Source: Armatimonadota bacterium (GTDB taxonomy: Bacteria; Bacteroidota; Ignavibacteria; OLB7). Taken from it: a DNA stretch of 55,451 bases. The notes below the pieces were generated by a model, which saw only the letters and a list, made by a program, of their open reading frames with translations, did no database searches and was not told where the DNA came from. Shown here piece by piece: positions 8,307 to 18,445 of this stretch. Where the stretch lies: positions 1-55,451 of the forward strand of contig JADZEY010000021.1 of NCBI GenBank assembly GCA_020850315.1, written 5' to 3'. The first letter of the stretch is position 1; each line of letters starts with the position of its first letter. Made by a program: the position numbers and the translations under genes.

Positions 8307-9179
8307 TCACCTCCACTCCACCTCTGTCGCCGATTGCCCGATAAACAGCCCGATTCCCCCACCTTCAATGTTCCAGTTGATTGTTCGCTGGCCGCCGCCA
8401 AACAGGTCGTCGTTGTCGCCGAAGTAGTAGGTGCGGTAGTAGTCGTAGTAGGGTTCATCCCACGCAATCACTGTCACGCTCCCGGTAAAGATGTTGCCGC
8501 TGCCAAACACCAAAAAATTATCGAAGGTTCGTGCAACTACGTGGCCGCTGGTGGCGGTGTCGCGCCAATTCCACAGGTCGCCCACGTAGTCGTACAGCGA
8601 ACGGTAGCGGATGTCGTTCACGGTGTCGGTCAGATTGTAGGCCATGGAGTATGCGGCCCCCTGGGCTGGGCGGACGTAGGCCCTCAGTTCAAGCGTCGCA
8701 ATGTCCGTCTGCGAATGCTCCCCTTCCACCATGACCACCGAATCCAGAACCGGCGGAAGCGGGATAGTGGTGTTGGCATTCACCGATAGCCCTTTCCACG
8801 CTGCCCGCAACATGTAGCGTTCCCCAGCCTCGGGGACTAATCCTTCGGCGTTGTAGAATCCATTCCCAATGTGGCGCAATGGATACGTCTTTCCGCCAGC
8901 TTCAATCGTGCCAGCAACATCGGTCAGCTCGGCATCGGTGGGGCTGTAGAGGGTGTTCAGCGGCAGCGTTCGGGTGAATCGGATGCTGTCGGCTGGCTTG
9001 CCAGCCTTGATGATCCCGTACACCACCATCCGCTCAACATACGGGATGTCGTCCGGCGCAACCGATTCCTCGCACGCGGTGAGAACAAGGCCGCCAAGCA
9101 ACGCGATCAACGCCAACATCATGCTGTTGGCTGACATGGTATTCTGTTGTTGTGATTGTGAGGTCATTGCCTGCTGCAT
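8307..9179 (-). CDS. DUF4249 lipoprotein, partner of TonB receptor
   Basis: This is a lipoprotein of up to 290 residues from the DUF4249 family, common in Bacteroidota next to TonB receptors. The lipobox GGLVLTAC gives a lipidated cysteine near residue 36. Family-like beta-sandwich segments follow (IEAGGKTYPL, YMLRAAWKG), and the C-terminal half is rich in Tyr, Asp and Trp. The start is uncertain: Met1 (9179), Met5 (9167, with AAGGA upstream) or Met15 (9137) would all keep the signal peptide. It begins only 6 nt after the receptor stop, so the two are co-translated. It is probably a periplasm- or surface-facing accessory of the receptor; the substrate is unknown. Confidence 0.85.
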   Translation of the reverse strand: MQQAMTSQSQQQNTMSANSMMLALIALLGGLVLTACEESVAPDDIPYVERMVVYGIIKAGKPADSIRFTRTLPLNTLYSPTDAELTDVAGTIEAGGKTYPLRHIGNGFYNAEGLVPEAGERYMLRAAWKGLSVNANTTIPLPPVLDSVVMVEGEHSQTDIATLELRAYVRPAQGAAYSMAYNLTDTVNDIRYRSLYDYVGDLWNWRDTATSGHVVARTFDNFLVFGSGNIFTGSVTVIAWDEPYYDYYRTYYFGDNDDLFGGGQRTINWNIEGGGIGLFIGQSATEVEWR

Positions 9180-9185
9180 CCTTGC

Positions 9186-11597
9186 TTAAAATTTAAAACT
9201 GAGGCCCACCGTTGGGATGATTGGGAACAGTGTGGTCCGTTTGATCTTCACCTTCACACTCTCTTGCCCCGTCACCGGGTCGTACTGATACTCGCGATCC
9301 ACGTATTGCGAGAACACATTCCGCCGATTGTAGGCGTTGTACACGTTCAGCGAGAGGGTGAACGGCAGGTTGAACCAGGAGAATTTGTGCGAGAAATTCA
9401 GATCCAACTTGTGGAACGCGGGGATGCGGTAGCCGTTGCGCTCGCTGTAATCGGACTGCGTGAACTGGAAGTTGTTCGGATCGTTCGCGGCCTGGAGCAT
9501 GTACTGCCCGGTTGGCATTGTCACGGCTTGGCCGGTCCCATACACCCAGGTTGCGCCAAGCTCCCACGACTCACCCAACCGGTAGGTCAGCACCACCGAG
9601 ACATCGTGCCGGCGGTCGTGCCGGGGGTAGAAGGTGCGCCCACGGTTCAATTCCGGGAAGGTCCGTTTTGTCCATGCCAGCGTGTAGCCAATCCACCCGG
9701 TGAGCGCACCAAGCCGCTTGTTCAAAAACAGCTCAACTCCGTAGGCTTCCCCGGTCCCAACCGTGAAGGAGCTTTCCAGCGGAACATCCAGTGAGAAGGA
9801 TGCCGTGTCGCGGTACTCCAGCAGGTTCTCCATCGTTTTGTGGTAGCCCTCCACCGTCAGCAGATACTCACCATCAAGCAGCGTTGCCTCAATCCCCGCG
9901 CTGATCTGCGTTGCCTCGGCTGGCTTCACCGATGCGGTGGATGGGAACCAAATATCAGTTGGCAGGGTGATGTCGTTGCGGGAGATCAGATGGAGGAACT
10001 GGTTCCCCATCGAGAAGGCCCCCTTTGCCGTTAGGTCCTCGGTGATTGCGTATGCCAGCGATGCACGCGGCTCCACCCGGAAGTAATCGCCACTGTTGAA
10101 GTAGTACAGCCGTGCGCCAATGTTCGCGTTCAGCCGTGGGGTGATGCGCCATTCATCTTGGGCGTAGAACGCGGCATCAAGGGTGTTGATGATGGTGGGG
10201 TTGCGGTCAATCGTTGCAAAGTCCCCAAGCTCGGCGCTGGCATCGGCGCGGAAGCGATGGTCGGTTACTTCAACCCCGGTTTTCACGATGTGATCCTCCC
10301 CCGCAAACCATTGCCCTTCGGCCCTCAGCATCACATCACGCACCCCACTTAACGACTTGAACGCATCGGCCTGGGCCGAGCCGCTGTACCGCTCTTCGAT
10401 CAGCGATGAGAACTGATAGTTGGTGTAGATGGCCGAGAAATTGGTGAAGAACGTGGGCGACACAATATGCGCCCAACGGAGATTGGCCGTGGCGTTCCCC
10501 CAGGTGATGTCGAACACATCATCCTCGCTGGGTGGATTGCCAACAACATCATTCCCGAAGTACCCACTTAGGTACAAGTGATCCGATTCGGAAAGCCGAT
10601 AATTCACCTTCCCGTTCAGGTCGTAGAAGTAGTAGCCGGGAACTTCGTCGGCATCGGGCAACGCCAGCAACATCACATCCCAGTAAAACCGGCGGCCCGA
10701 CACCATGAAGGTGACATCCTGGCCAATCGGCCCTTCCACCGTCAGCCGCGAGTTCAGCAAACTGATACCACCGCTGCCGCTGATCTTCTCCTTCGTCCCC
10801 TCGCGCATCGTCAGGTCCACCACGCTGGAAAGCCGCCCGCCGTACTCTGCGGGGAATCCCCCTTTTATCACCTTCAGGTCGCGGATGGCATCGGAGTTGA
10901 AGGTGCTGAGGAAGCCGCCAAGGTGGCTTGGATTATAGACGATCACTCCATCCAGCAAAATCAAATTCTGATCCGGCGAGCCGCCCCGAACATACAACCC
11001 GCTGCTGATCTCACTCCCCGATTTAATGCCCGGAAGCAGTTGCAACATCCGCATGATGTCAGGCTCGCCACCCAGCGATGGAAGCTGTTGTGTCAGCCCT
11101 GGGTCCAGCGTCACCGTGCCGATCGAGGCTTCACCAACGGAGTTCCGTTTCTCGGTGACAACAATCTCGCGGCTGCTCACATCTTTCGGCTGCAAGCAAA
11201 TATCAATGCGGAGATCGGTGGCGGTGGTGGATAGCTTCAGTTGGCAGGCTTGGTTGGTGTCGGATTGGCCGGCGATGGTGGGGGGATCGTTCTCGGGAAT
11301 CACCAGCAGATGGCTTCGCGGCTGGGATCCGATGCTTCGGGCTGTTAGGCGATACCGCCCCGGCGCAACGTTCGGGATGGAGTAAAACCCGAATCGGTTG
11401 GAGATTCCCCCACGCACCGGGCGGGTGGAATCCCCCTCGCGGAACAGCGCGACCGTGGCCCCGGTAATCGCCTCGCCGCTCCCCCCCTCGGTCACGGAAC
11501 CGGAGATTGTTCTGGAGGATTGAGCATGAAGCCAAAAGGGGCAAAAGGCCAGCAACAGCAGTATCGCCCGAACCGTTCGGGTGGTTGAAATAGCCAT
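9186..11597 (-). CDS. TonB-dependent receptor with carboxypeptidase-regulatory N-terminal domain
   Basis: This is an 803-residue outer-membrane receptor. The signal peptide MAISTTRTVRAILLLLAFC ends near LHAQ. A carboxypeptidase D regulatory-like domain (ISGSVTEGGSGEAITGATV) covers roughly residues 30-115. The plug domain follows, with ELPGI-type text (LLPGIKSGSEISSGLYVRGG) and LLDGVIVYNPSHLGG. The rest is a beta-barrel ending in the C-terminal aromatic signature GLSFKF. It is paired with the downstream DUF4249 lipoprotein, a known Bacteroidota combination. The substrate is not identifiable. Confidence 0.93.
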   Translation of the reverse strand: MAISTTRTVRAILLLLAFCPFWLHAQSSRTISGSVTEGGSGEAITGATVALFREGDSTRPVRGGISNRFGFYSIPNVAPGRYRLTARSIGSQPRSHLLVIPENDPPTIAGQSDTNQACQLKLSTTATDLRIDICLQPKDVSSREIVVTEKRNSVGEASIGTVTLDPGLTQQLPSLGGEPDIMRMLQLLPGIKSGSEISSGLYVRGGSPDQNLILLDGVIVYNPSHLGGFLSTFNSDAIRDLKVIKGGFPAEYGGRLSSVVDLTMREGTKEKISGSGGISLLNSRLTVEGPIGQDVTFMVSGRRFYWDVMLLALPDADEVPGYYFYDLNGKVNYRLSESDHLYLSGYFGNDVVGNPPSEDDVFDITWGNATANLRWAHIVSPTFFTNFSAIYTNYQFSSLIEERYSGSAQADAFKSLSGVRDVMLRAEGQWFAGEDHIVKTGVEVTDHRFRADASAELGDFATIDRNPTIINTLDAAFYAQDEWRITPRLNANIGARLYYFNSGDYFRVEPRASLAYAITEDLTAKGAFSMGNQFLHLISRNDITLPTDIWFPSTASVKPAEATQISAGIEATLLDGEYLLTVEGYHKTMENLLEYRDTASFSLDVPLESSFTVGTGEAYGVELFLNKRLGALTGWIGYTLAWTKRTFPELNRGRTFYPRHDRRHDVSVVLTYRLGESWELGATWVYGTGQAVTMPTGQYMLQAANDPNNFQFTQSDYSERNGYRIPAFHKLDLNFSHKFSWFNLPFTLSLNVYNAYNRRNVFSQYVDREYQYDPVTGQESVKVKIKRTTLFPIIPTVGLSFKF

Positions 11598-11780
11598 AAA
11601 AATTATTGTTGAAGAAGGTGTGTTGGCGCAGAACTACAACGCAAGGAGCGATAAGGTTACACTGCCCAAGTGTTTCGTGTGGCCAGCGTTAGGCAAACAG
11701 CGGAACGCAGAGCGTCCTGAGCCTTCGTGCTGCAGATGCTCCCTTATCCCCCCTTCTACATTTTGAAAGAATACTCCCTC

Positions 11781-11812
11781 TTGCGCTGGCTTGGTGCGTT
11801 GTCATATCTTTG
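11781..11812 (+). promoter_or_regulatory. Bacteroidota-type promoter of the metX leader
   Basis: TTGC at 11781-11784, a 20-nt spacer and TATCTTTG at 11805-11812 match the Bacteroidota -33/-7 consensus. The expected start, about 6 nt further on, coincides with the first base of the SAM riboswitch. Confidence 0.78.
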
Positions 11813-11818
11813 GCACAA

Positions 11819-11934
11819 CTCATCAAGAACGACCGAGGGATCAGGCCCGATGACGTCGTAGCAACCGGTTCAGCCGAAAGGATTGAACGACAAGGTGCTA
11901 AATCCTGCCTGGCAACAAACCCAGGGGCGATGAG
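11819..11934 (+). promoter_or_regulatory. SAM-I (S-box) riboswitch
   Basis: This leader RNA has the S-box core. CTCATC at 11819-11824 pairs with GATGAG at 11929-11934 as P1. Between them lie the conserved GACCGAGGGATCAGGCCC, GCAACC and AAGGTGCTAAATCC segments in the usual order. S-adenosylmethionine binding to the aptamer normally promotes transcription termination. A terminator hairpin follows at 12014-12048, and metX and hom lie downstream, which fits methionine-pathway control. Confidence 0.93.
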
Positions 11935-12013
11935 GGCAGATCATTACTCACGACTGTCGGCCAGCTGATTCCGCACACCCGTGCCGAACCAGCACCGCAG
12001 CAGAAGCATGAAG

Positions 12014-12048
12014 CCCTCCGCGCTACCAACCGGAGGGTTTGTTGTTTT
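12014..12048 (+). terminator. Riboswitch-controlled intrinsic terminator
   Basis: CCCTCCG at 12014-12020 pairs with CGGAGGG at 12031-12037 and is followed by TTTGTTGTTTT. It sits between the S-box aptamer and metX and is the likely off state. About 255 nt of leader with no convincing gene separate it from the metX start. Confidence 0.85.
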
Positions 12049-12303
12049 CAGGGGAGATGAGAGAAAGAGAGAGGCGCACACGCTTGCTTTTGCTTCGGTT
12101 GCCACGCGCACGGCTTCTTCCCTACGTTGTTGGGGAATGGCCGCCGCAACGCAACACAGATACCGCCCCCTTTCTCCGCTCTCCGTTACGGCAGAATCCG
12201 CGCCGATGGAGGGCGTTTTCGTTTCGGCGATTTCCCCCCCTCTCTGGCTCCATCCTTCCTTCGATTCCTGATGAGCGCATAGCCACGATTATCAGGGGTC
12301 ATC

Positions 12304-13458
12304 ATGTCCGCCATCTCACATCACGTTTCTGCGGTTGCAACGCTGCCGGCTCCGTTCGTTCTGGAGTCCGGGCGCGGTCTTGCCAAGCTCCATCTTGCCT
12401 ACGAATCCTACGGACGGCTGTCGCGCAACCGCGATAACGTCATCCTGCTTTGCCATGCCCTAACCGGAAGTGCCGCCGCTGGCCCCGGCCCCGACGGACG
12501 CGCTGGTTGGTGGGTCGAGCTTATCGGCCCCGGGCGCGCGCTGGACACCGACCACTACCACATTCTCTGCTCCAACATCATCGGCAGTTGCTACGGCAGC
12601 ACTGGGCCGGGAAGCATCAATCCCGAAACTGGCATCCCGTACGGCAACGATTTTCCGGCGGTCACCATCCGCGATATGGTCAGGGCGCAACGCCTGCTGC
12701 TGAACCATTTGGGGATCGGGCGGGTGCATTGCGTTATCGGCGGCTCGATGGGGGGGATGCAGGTGCTGGAATGGGGATTGCTCTTCCCCGATGATGTTGG
12801 CCTTCTGATCCCAATCGCCACCGCCGCGCAGCACTCACCCTGGGCCCTGGCGTTCAACGCAATCGCACGTGAAGCGATTGCGCTGGGGGCTGCGGCTGGC
12901 GATGTTGCCGCTGGGCTTCGGCTTGCCCGCAAGGTTGCCATGATGACCTACCGCAGCCCCCAAGAATTTGCCGAACGGTTTGGCCGCACCACCAGCGATA
13001 CTCCATCCGATCGGAATGGAGTTCATCCAGATGGAACGTTCGCGGTGGAGTCGTGGCTGGAGCATCATGGCCAGCGGTTGGCCCAGCGGTTCACGCCGGA
13101 ATCGTTCAACGCAATCACCCGCGCAATGGACTGCCACGACGTAGCGCGGGGGCGCGGTTCACTACGGCACGCGCTTGGCGCAATCGCCCAACCCACGCTC
13201 TGCATTGGCATCAGCAGCGACCAGCTGTATCCGCCCGAGGAGCAGCAGCAGATTGCGCAGCTGATCCCAAACTCTAGATATGCCCAGATCAACTCCGCCA
13301 GCGGCCACGATGCGTTTTTGATTGAGTTCGCCCAGCTTCAGAAGATCATGGGGGAATTCTTGAAATCGCACCCGGCCAGCCGTTGCCCGTCCAGCCGTTG
13401 CCAATCGCACACAACAACCTCTATCAACAACAACCATTCTACCAGCATAACCAGATGA
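12304..13458 (+). CDS. metX: Homoserine O-acetyltransferase
   Basis: This alpha/beta-hydrolase-fold enzyme transfers an acetyl group from acetyl-CoA to homoserine, opening the methionine branch. The nucleophile motif GGSMGGMQ places Ser148. Asp306 in SSDQLYP and His335 in SGHDAF complete the triad. ATG 12304 is preceded by AGGGG. The last ~28 residues form a Ser/Thr/Asn/Cys-rich tail with no counterpart in the fold; it fills the gap to the next gene, so the stop codon overlaps the hom start (ATGA at 13455). The gene is under the upstream SAM-I riboswitch. Confidence 0.95.
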   Translation: MSAISHHVSAVATLPAPFVLESGRGLAKLHLAYESYGRLSRNRDNVILLCHALTGSAAAGPGPDGRAGWWVELIGPGRALDTDHYHILCSNIIGSCYGSTGPGSINPETGIPYGNDFPAVTIRDMVRAQRLLLNHLGIGRVHCVIGGSMGGMQVLEWGLLFPDDVGLLIPIATAAQHSPWALAFNAIAREAIALGAAAGDVAAGLRLARKVAMMTYRSPQEFAERFGRTTSDTPSDRNGVHPDGTFAVESWLEHHGQRLAQRFTPESFNAITRAMDCHDVARGRGSLRHALGAIAQPTLCIGISSDQLYPPEEQQQIAQLIPNSRYAQINSASGHDAFLIEFAQLQKIMGEFLKSHPASRCPSSRCQSHTTTSINNNHSTSITR

Positions 13459-14483
13459 AAACCTTGAACATTGCCCTGTTTGGATGTGGGACTGTAGGAA
13501 GCGGCGTTTACTCACTGCTCAGCGAAGTTGCCCAGAACATTACGTGGCGTACCGGAGCAACCTTCCGCGTGGCGAAAGTGTGCGTGCGCGACACCCAGAA
13601 AGAACGCCCCGTGCAGATACCCAGCGAACTACGCACCGCCGACGGCACAGCGTTGCTGGATGACCCTTCGATCAATGTAGTGGTGGAGGTCATCGGTGGC
13701 GAGGCCGAGGCGTTGGGGATTATCACCCGTGCACTGGTGAACGGCAAGCAAGTGGTGACGGCCAACAAGTTGGTGGTGTCGAAATATCTGCCGCTGCTGC
13801 GCCGGTTGGAGGAGCTTCACGGCGGGCGATTGCTGTACGGGGCATCGGTCTGCGGCTCGGTCCCGATCCTGAAATTGATTGATGAAACGCTTCCGTTCGA
13901 CCGTGTGGAGAAGGTGCGTGGCATCGTCAACGGTTCCACAAATTTCATTCTGTCCCGCTTGGCCGATGGAGTCAGCCGCCAGGAAGCGTTGGCAATTGCC
14001 GAGCGGGAAGGATTTCTGGAGGCCGACCCCACCGCCGACATTTCCGGAGCCGACGCAGCGCAGAAACTTTCCATTTTGATCTACCACGCTTTTGGCGTTC
14101 ACCTTTCCCCCGAAGCAATCCCAACAACGGGAATTGAGTACGTCACCGAGCGGGATTTGGAGCACGCGCGCGCTGGCGGAAGCACCATAAAATTGGTTGC
14201 CGAGGCCTGGCGCGAACATGGAGCGGTAAAAGCGTCGGTGGCTCCACGGCTTGTTCCGCTAACCGACCCACTTGCAGCAGTTCGCGATGAAGTGAACATT
14301 GTGGAGGTGACGTGCCAGGGGGTTGGCGTGCAGCGATTTACCGGGCGCGGTGCCGGCTCGATCCCAACCGCCAACGCCGTGGTGACGGATCTGCTGGACA
14401 TTGTGAAGGAGCGGCGGTATCGCTTGCCGGATACTTGCGTACCGGCAGAGCTTCATCAGCTGCTGCATCGCGTGGCAGCATAA
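13455..14483 (+). CDS. hom: Homoserine dehydrogenase lacking an ACT domain
   Basis: This NAD(P)-dependent enzyme reduces aspartate semialdehyde to homoserine, the substrate of the preceding metX product. ATG 13455 starts the Rossmann motif ALFGCGTVGSGV. The substrate domain shows VRGIVNGSTNFIL, with the family GxxNGTxNxIL pattern, and GFLEADPTADISGADAAQK. At 342 residues it stops where classical enzymes continue into a C-terminal ACT regulatory domain of about 90 residues, so threonine feedback through ACT is absent. The start overlaps the metX stop (ATGA), implying translational coupling. Confidence 0.95.
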   Translation: MKTLNIALFGCGTVGSGVYSLLSEVAQNITWRTGATFRVAKVCVRDTQKERPVQIPSELRTADGTALLDDPSINVVVEVIGGEAEALGIITRALVNGKQVVTANKLVVSKYLPLLRRLEELHGGRLLYGASVCGSVPILKLIDETLPFDRVEKVRGIVNGSTNFILSRLADGVSRQEALAIAEREGFLEADPTADISGADAAQKLSILIYHAFGVHLSPEAIPTTGIEYVTERDLEHARAGGSTIKLVAEAWREHGAVKASVAPRLVPLTDPLAAVRDEVNIVEVTCQGVGVQRFTGRGAGSIPTANAVVTDLLDIVKERRYRLPDTCVPAELHQLLHRVAA

Positions 14484-14503
14484 AGTTATGGCAGCCATAA
14501 AAC

Positions 14504-14539
14504 AACCGGGCCGATGGATCATTTCCCATCGGCCCGGTT
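14504..14539. terminator. Bidirectional terminator between hom and a convergent gene
   Basis: AACCGGGCCGATGG (14504-14517) pairs perfectly with 14526-14539 around an 8-nt loop. CTGTTTATTT follows on the plus strand and a GTTTTAT run follows on the minus strand, so it can serve both converging transcripts. Confidence 0.88.
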
Positions 14540-14564
14540 CTGTTTATTTGCTGTTGGGGCAACG

Positions 14565-15113
14565 TTATTCAGTTGCCAGCAGAAGACTTCCTTGCTGCCC
14601 AACTAAAAAACTTGCTTGCGGCTGGGTCATTCGACTCCACAAATCTTGGAAAGGGTCTTGCATCTGCATCATCCCTAAATCCGGACTTGTTAGCCCAGTT
14701 TGATACCACGTATCATTGCAGTCACGGCCAATTGTTGCTACAATGATATTGCTTGCATTCTTGAAATTGATATTCCATGAATATCCATCGGTTGAACAAG
14801 CTGCGTAGGTAAACTCAACCGTTAAAGGCCCTTGATCAAGTGGTAGTGTGCCTTGCTTAATGCTTGAGGATCCCGGAATAGGTTTCACAAGAACGTCTCC
14901 TGCACAGTTAACCATAACACGGGTATCGTATGTCCCGTCCCGTGAACGATCCTCAAGAATCTCATAAGAATGTGAGAGGGGTGCCCCTTCAGGGCATTCA
15001 TCAAAAAGGACAAAGAGCGGTGGTTTGGCCGTTCCTGCTATCGTTGGAGTCGTTACGAACACTCCAAGCATGGCGATTAACATAGCAAGACTTAGAACGC
15101 GGTAGGGTCTCAT
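14565..15113 (-). CDS. Small secreted protein of unknown function
   Basis: This 182-residue exported protein is not recognised. ATG 15113 has an excellent GGAGG (15118-15122 on the opposite strand) and starts the signal peptide MRPYRVLSLAMLIAML, with probable cleavage near TIAGTA. The mature part has four cysteines (FDECPEG, NCAGD, AACSTD, RDCNDT), which could form two disulfides. It has no membrane segment after the signal. It looks monocistronic, facing hom across a shared terminator. Secretion is well supported; function is not. Confidence 0.75.
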   Translation of the reverse strand: MRPYRVLSLAMLIAMLGVFVTTPTIAGTAKPPLFVLFDECPEGAPLSHSYEILEDRSRDGTYDTRVMVNCAGDVLVKPIPGSSSIKQGTLPLDQGPLTVEFTYAACSTDGYSWNINFKNASNIIVATIGRDCNDTWYQTGLTSPDLGMMQMQDPFQDLWSRMTQPQASFLVGQQGSLLLATE

Positions 15114-15291
15114 AAAACCTCCAAAAAATGTGATTTGGGTAAGGCGTGACTGCAGATACAATCACTACTATGCAAACCTAAGCCGGATCAAAAAAAAAAA
15201 ACAATACTGACCAAAAACTTTATTGTAACAAAAAAATCGCGCATGATATTGGGAGTTATCATGCACGATTCGTACACCATCACCACCTTGT

Positions 15292-18069
15292 TTACTTCCC
15301 GTTCACCAACCCCCGCAGCACGTAGTGGAGGATGCCGCCGTTGCGGTAGTAGAGCACTTCCTGCGGGGTGTCAATCCGCACGATTGCGGTGAACTCTACT
15401 ACGGTTCCGTCGGTGCGCTCGGCACGGACCTTCAGGTTGCGAACCGCCGGGAAGCCATCGGCGAACAGGTCGTTCAATCCGGTGATCTGATAGACTTCAT
15501 GCCCGGTTAGCCCCAACGTCTCTGGGTTCTCGTCGGGAAGGAATTGCAACGGTAGAACGCCCATTCCCACAAGGTTCGAGCGGTGGATGCGCTCGTAGCT
15601 TTCGGCGATCACCGCGCTTACGCCAAGCAGGCGCGGCCCTTTTGCGGCCCAGTCGCGGCTGCTTCCGCTGCCGTACTCTTTTCCGGCAATCACCACCAGC
15701 GGCGTTCCGCTTTCCTGATACTTCATCGAGGCATCGAAAATTGTGGTCACTTCACCGGTTGGCAGATAGGTGGTGAAGCCCCCTTCGGTTCCGGGCGCAA
15801 GCTGGTTCCGCAAACGGACGTTGGCGAACGTGCCGCGCATCATCACCTCGTGGTTGCCGCGCCGCGCACCGTACTGGTTGAAGTCCTTTGGTTGGACTCC
15901 ACGCTCGATCAGATACTTCCCTGCCGGGGAATCTTTCTTGATGCTTCCTGCCGGCGAGATGTGGTCGGTGGTGATGCTGTGGCCAAGCACGGCCAACGCC
16001 CGCGCATTGGTGATGTCGGCCAGTGTTGCCGATGCTTCGCGTGGCATATCAACAAAGTATGGCGGGTTCTTCACGTAGGTGGAGTTGTCGTCCCACTCGT
16101 AAATCTCTCCATCGGGAATCTGCAACGCCTTCCAATGCTCGTCGCCATCGAACACGCTGCCGTAGCTTTTCTGGAACATCTCCGCTTGCAGACTTTGCTC
16201 CACGGTGTGCTGGACGCTGTGGGTGGTTGGCCAAATATCTTTCAGATAGACCTTCTGGCCATCGGCATCCACACCAATGGGGTCGTTGTGAAGGTCAATA
16301 TCCATCCGTCCGGCAATCGCATAGGCCACCACTAATGGCGGCGACATCAGATAGTTGGCGCGGACCTCGGAGTTAACGCGACCCTCGAAATTCCGGTTCC
16401 CCGACAGCACCGAGCAGACCACCAGATTCCCCTCGTTAATCGCCGCCGACACCTCCGCCGGAAGCGGCCCGCTGTTGCCGATGCACGTGGTGCAGCCGTA
16501 TCCAACCGTCTGGAAACCAAGCTGGTTTAGATATGGAGTTAGCCCAGCTTTGTCAAGGTACTCAGTCACCACTTTGGAGCCGGGGGCCAGCGAAGTTTTC
16601 ACCCAGGGCTTGGCGGTAAGGCCACGCATGGCGGCGTTCTTTGCAAGCAACCCGGCGGCAACCAGCACCGATGGGTTACTGGTGTTGGTGCAACTGGTGA
16701 TTGCAGCAATAACCACCGATCCGTGGTGCAGCACACACTCGTTATTCCCCATGTGGAACCGCACAGCCGATGAATGCTTGGAGTAATCGTGATGATCGGC
16801 CGGGTGGCCGCCTTCGTCTTCCCATTGCTCCGTTTGCGCGCCAGCTGCGGTCGGGGCGTTGTTCGCCACCAGGGTCCGAAGCGCGTCGCGGAATGCGGGC
16901 TTGGCATCGGCAAGCCGCACCCTGTCCTGCGGGCGTTTGGGGCCAGCAATGCTTGGCTCCACTGTCCCCAAATCAAGCTCCAGCATTTCGCTGTACTTCG
17001 CCTCGGGCGTGCTGCTGCTGTGGAACAGACCCTGCTCTTTCATGTAGGCTTCCACAAGCGCCACCTGTTCTTCGGCGCGTCCGCTGAACCGGAGGAACCG
17101 AAGCGTTTCATCGTCCACCGGGAAGATGCCGCAGGTTGCGCCATATTCCGGAGCCATGTTGGCGATGGTGGCGCGGTCGGCCAATGGAAGCGCGGCAAGC
17201 CCGGGGCCGTAGAACTCCACAAACTTGCCAACAACCCCATGTGAGCGGAGCATCTGGGTGACAGTCAGCACAAGATCCGTTGCGGTTGCACCTTCCGGCA
17301 GCACACCGCTTAGCCGGAATCCAACCACTTTCGGGATCAGCATGGAAACCGGCTGGCCAAGCAACGCGGCCTCGGCCTCGATCCCGCCAACGCCCCAGCC
17401 CAGCACACCAAGCCCGTTAATCATGGTGGTGTGGCTGTCGGTTCCAACAAGGGTATCGGGATAGGCCAGCGGGTTCGCATCGGCGGCATCGGCGGTGAAC
17501 ACCACGCGCGCCAGATACTCTAGATTCACCTGGTGAACAATCCCCGTTTCCGGCGGAACCACTTTGAAGTTGTGGAAGGCTTTTTGGCCCCAGCGAAGGA
17601 ATGCGTAGCGCTCGCGGTTTCGTTCGTACTCCAACTCCGTATTGATCCGGAAAGCATTTGCCGAACCGAACGCATCCACCTGCACCGAGTGGTCAATCAC
17701 TAACTCGGCAGGGGAAAGGGGATTGATGGTTGTTGGGTCGCCCCCCATTGCCGCCATTGCGTCGCGCATGGCCGCAAGATCCACCACCGCCGGAACGCCG
17801 GTGAAGTCCTGCATCAGCACACGCGCCGGCGTGAAGGCGATCTCCTTCTCCGGCAGCGAAACCGGACTCCAAGCAGCAAGCGCCCGAACGTCGTCGGCAG
17901 TGACGGCAAGGCCGTCTTCGGTGCGGAGCAGATTTTCCAGAAGGATGCGGATGGAGAAGGGAAGGCTGGCAAGATCAACGCCAAGTGAGGCAAGCGCGTC
18001 AAGCCGGAAGATGTCGTAGGTGCGGCCCCCCACCTGCAAGGCGGAACGGGCACTGAAGCTGTTAGTCAT
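15292..18069 (-). CDS. acnA: Aconitate hydratase A
   Basis: This TCA-cycle enzyme isomerises citrate and isocitrate through a [4Fe-4S] cluster. The cluster cysteines are visible near residue 460 (SCTNTSNPS) and near 525 and 528 ([10 protein letters not shown]). The C-terminal swivel domain shows [16 protein letters not shown]. At 925 residues it has the AcnA/IRP-type length. ATG 18069 ([11 protein letters not shown]) was chosen because GAGGG lies upstream and the extra codons before it are not conserved in character. The upstream region is GC-rich, with an 8-bp hairpin at 18130-18164. Confidence 0.96.
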   Translation of the reverse strand: MTNSFSARSALQVGGRTYDIFRLDALASLGVDLASLPFSIRILLENLLRTEDGLAVTADDVRALAAWSPVSLPEKEIAFTPARVLMQDFTGVPAVVDLAAMRDAMAAMGGDPTTINPLSPAELVIDHSVQVDAFGSANAFRINTELEYERNRERYAFLRWGQKAFHNFKVVPPETGIVHQVNLEYLARVVFTADAADANPLAYPDTLVGTDSHTTMINGLGVLGWGVGGIEAEAALLGQPVSMLIPKVVGFRLSGVLPEGATATDLVLTVTQMLRSHGVVGKFVEFYGPGLAALPLADRATIANMAPEYGATCGIFPVDDETLRFLRFSGRAEEQVALVEAYMKEQGLFHSSSTPEAKYSEMLELDLGTVEPSIAGPKRPQDRVRLADAKPAFRDALRTLVANNAPTAAGAQTEQWEDEGGHPADHHDYSKHSSAVRFHMGNNECVLHHGSVVIAAITSCTNTSNPSVLVAAGLLAKNAAMRGLTAKPWVKTSLAPGSKVVTEYLDKAGLTPYLNQLGFQTVGYGCTTCIGNSGPLPAEVSAAINEGNLVVCSVLSGNRNFEGRVNSEVRANYLMSPPLVVAYAIAGRMDIDLHNDPIGVDADGQKVYLKDIWPTTHSVQHTVEQSLQAEMFQKSYGSVFDGDEHWKALQIPDGEIYEWDDNSTYVKNPPYFVDMPREASATLADITNARALAVLGHSITTDHISPAGSIKKDSPAGKYLIERGVQPKDFNQYGARRGNHEVMMRGTFANVRLRNQLAPGTEGGFTTYLPTGEVTTIFDASMKYQESGTPLVVIAGKEYGSGSSRDWAAKGPRLLGVSAVIAESYERIHRSNLVGMGVLPLQFLPDENPETLGLTGHEVYQITGLNDLFADGFPAVRNLKVRAERTDGTVVEFTAIVRIDTPQEVLYYRNGGILHYVLRGLVNGK

Positions 18070-18445
18070 GGTGCTACCCTCGGTTCTATGTGGATATGGT
18101 TGGTTATGCTTGCAGGTCGTGTTCACCGAAGCGCGGCCCTTAGCGGAATACTGTGAGCCGCGCTACGCCCCCCCCGGTAGCGGGGTTTCGGGAAGGAAAA
18201 GCAAGGAGCGCGGAAATCCCCTTCCCCTTACGAAGCGCGACAACTTCGCCAACCCCGCGTGACGGTGCAAGCGGGAGCTAGTAGGGAAGTGTAAACTCTT
18301 CTGAGCTTGTCGGCTGATGCTTCAACAAGCTCTGCATCATCGGCCAGCCGGGTTCAGCAAAACTCTACCGGCTAACAATTCCGAGCATTCATGTGTTAGT
18401 ACAACAGTAACCCGATTTCTGGCACTAACCCGTATTTTCAGATTC
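18070..18445. other. Divergent intergenic region between acnA and a peptidase gene
   Basis: No gene is supported in this 376-bp gap. It contains an 8-bp inverted repeat (AGCGCGGC at 18130-18137 with 18157-18164) that would form a hairpin in the acnA leader, and a run of eight C residues near 18169-18175. Neither strand shows a clear TAnnTTTG promoter. Confidence 0.4.

Noticed and set aside
7719-8789. Open frames through the 126-bp repeats on both strands
   Set aside because: The period is a multiple of three, so repeats keep frames open; the products are repetitive, lack a ribosome site and run into the antisense of DUF4249.
11981-12437. Possible small genes between the SAM-riboswitch terminator and metX
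   Set aside because: No ribosome site or recognisable product, and one frame overlaps metX; it is treated as leader.
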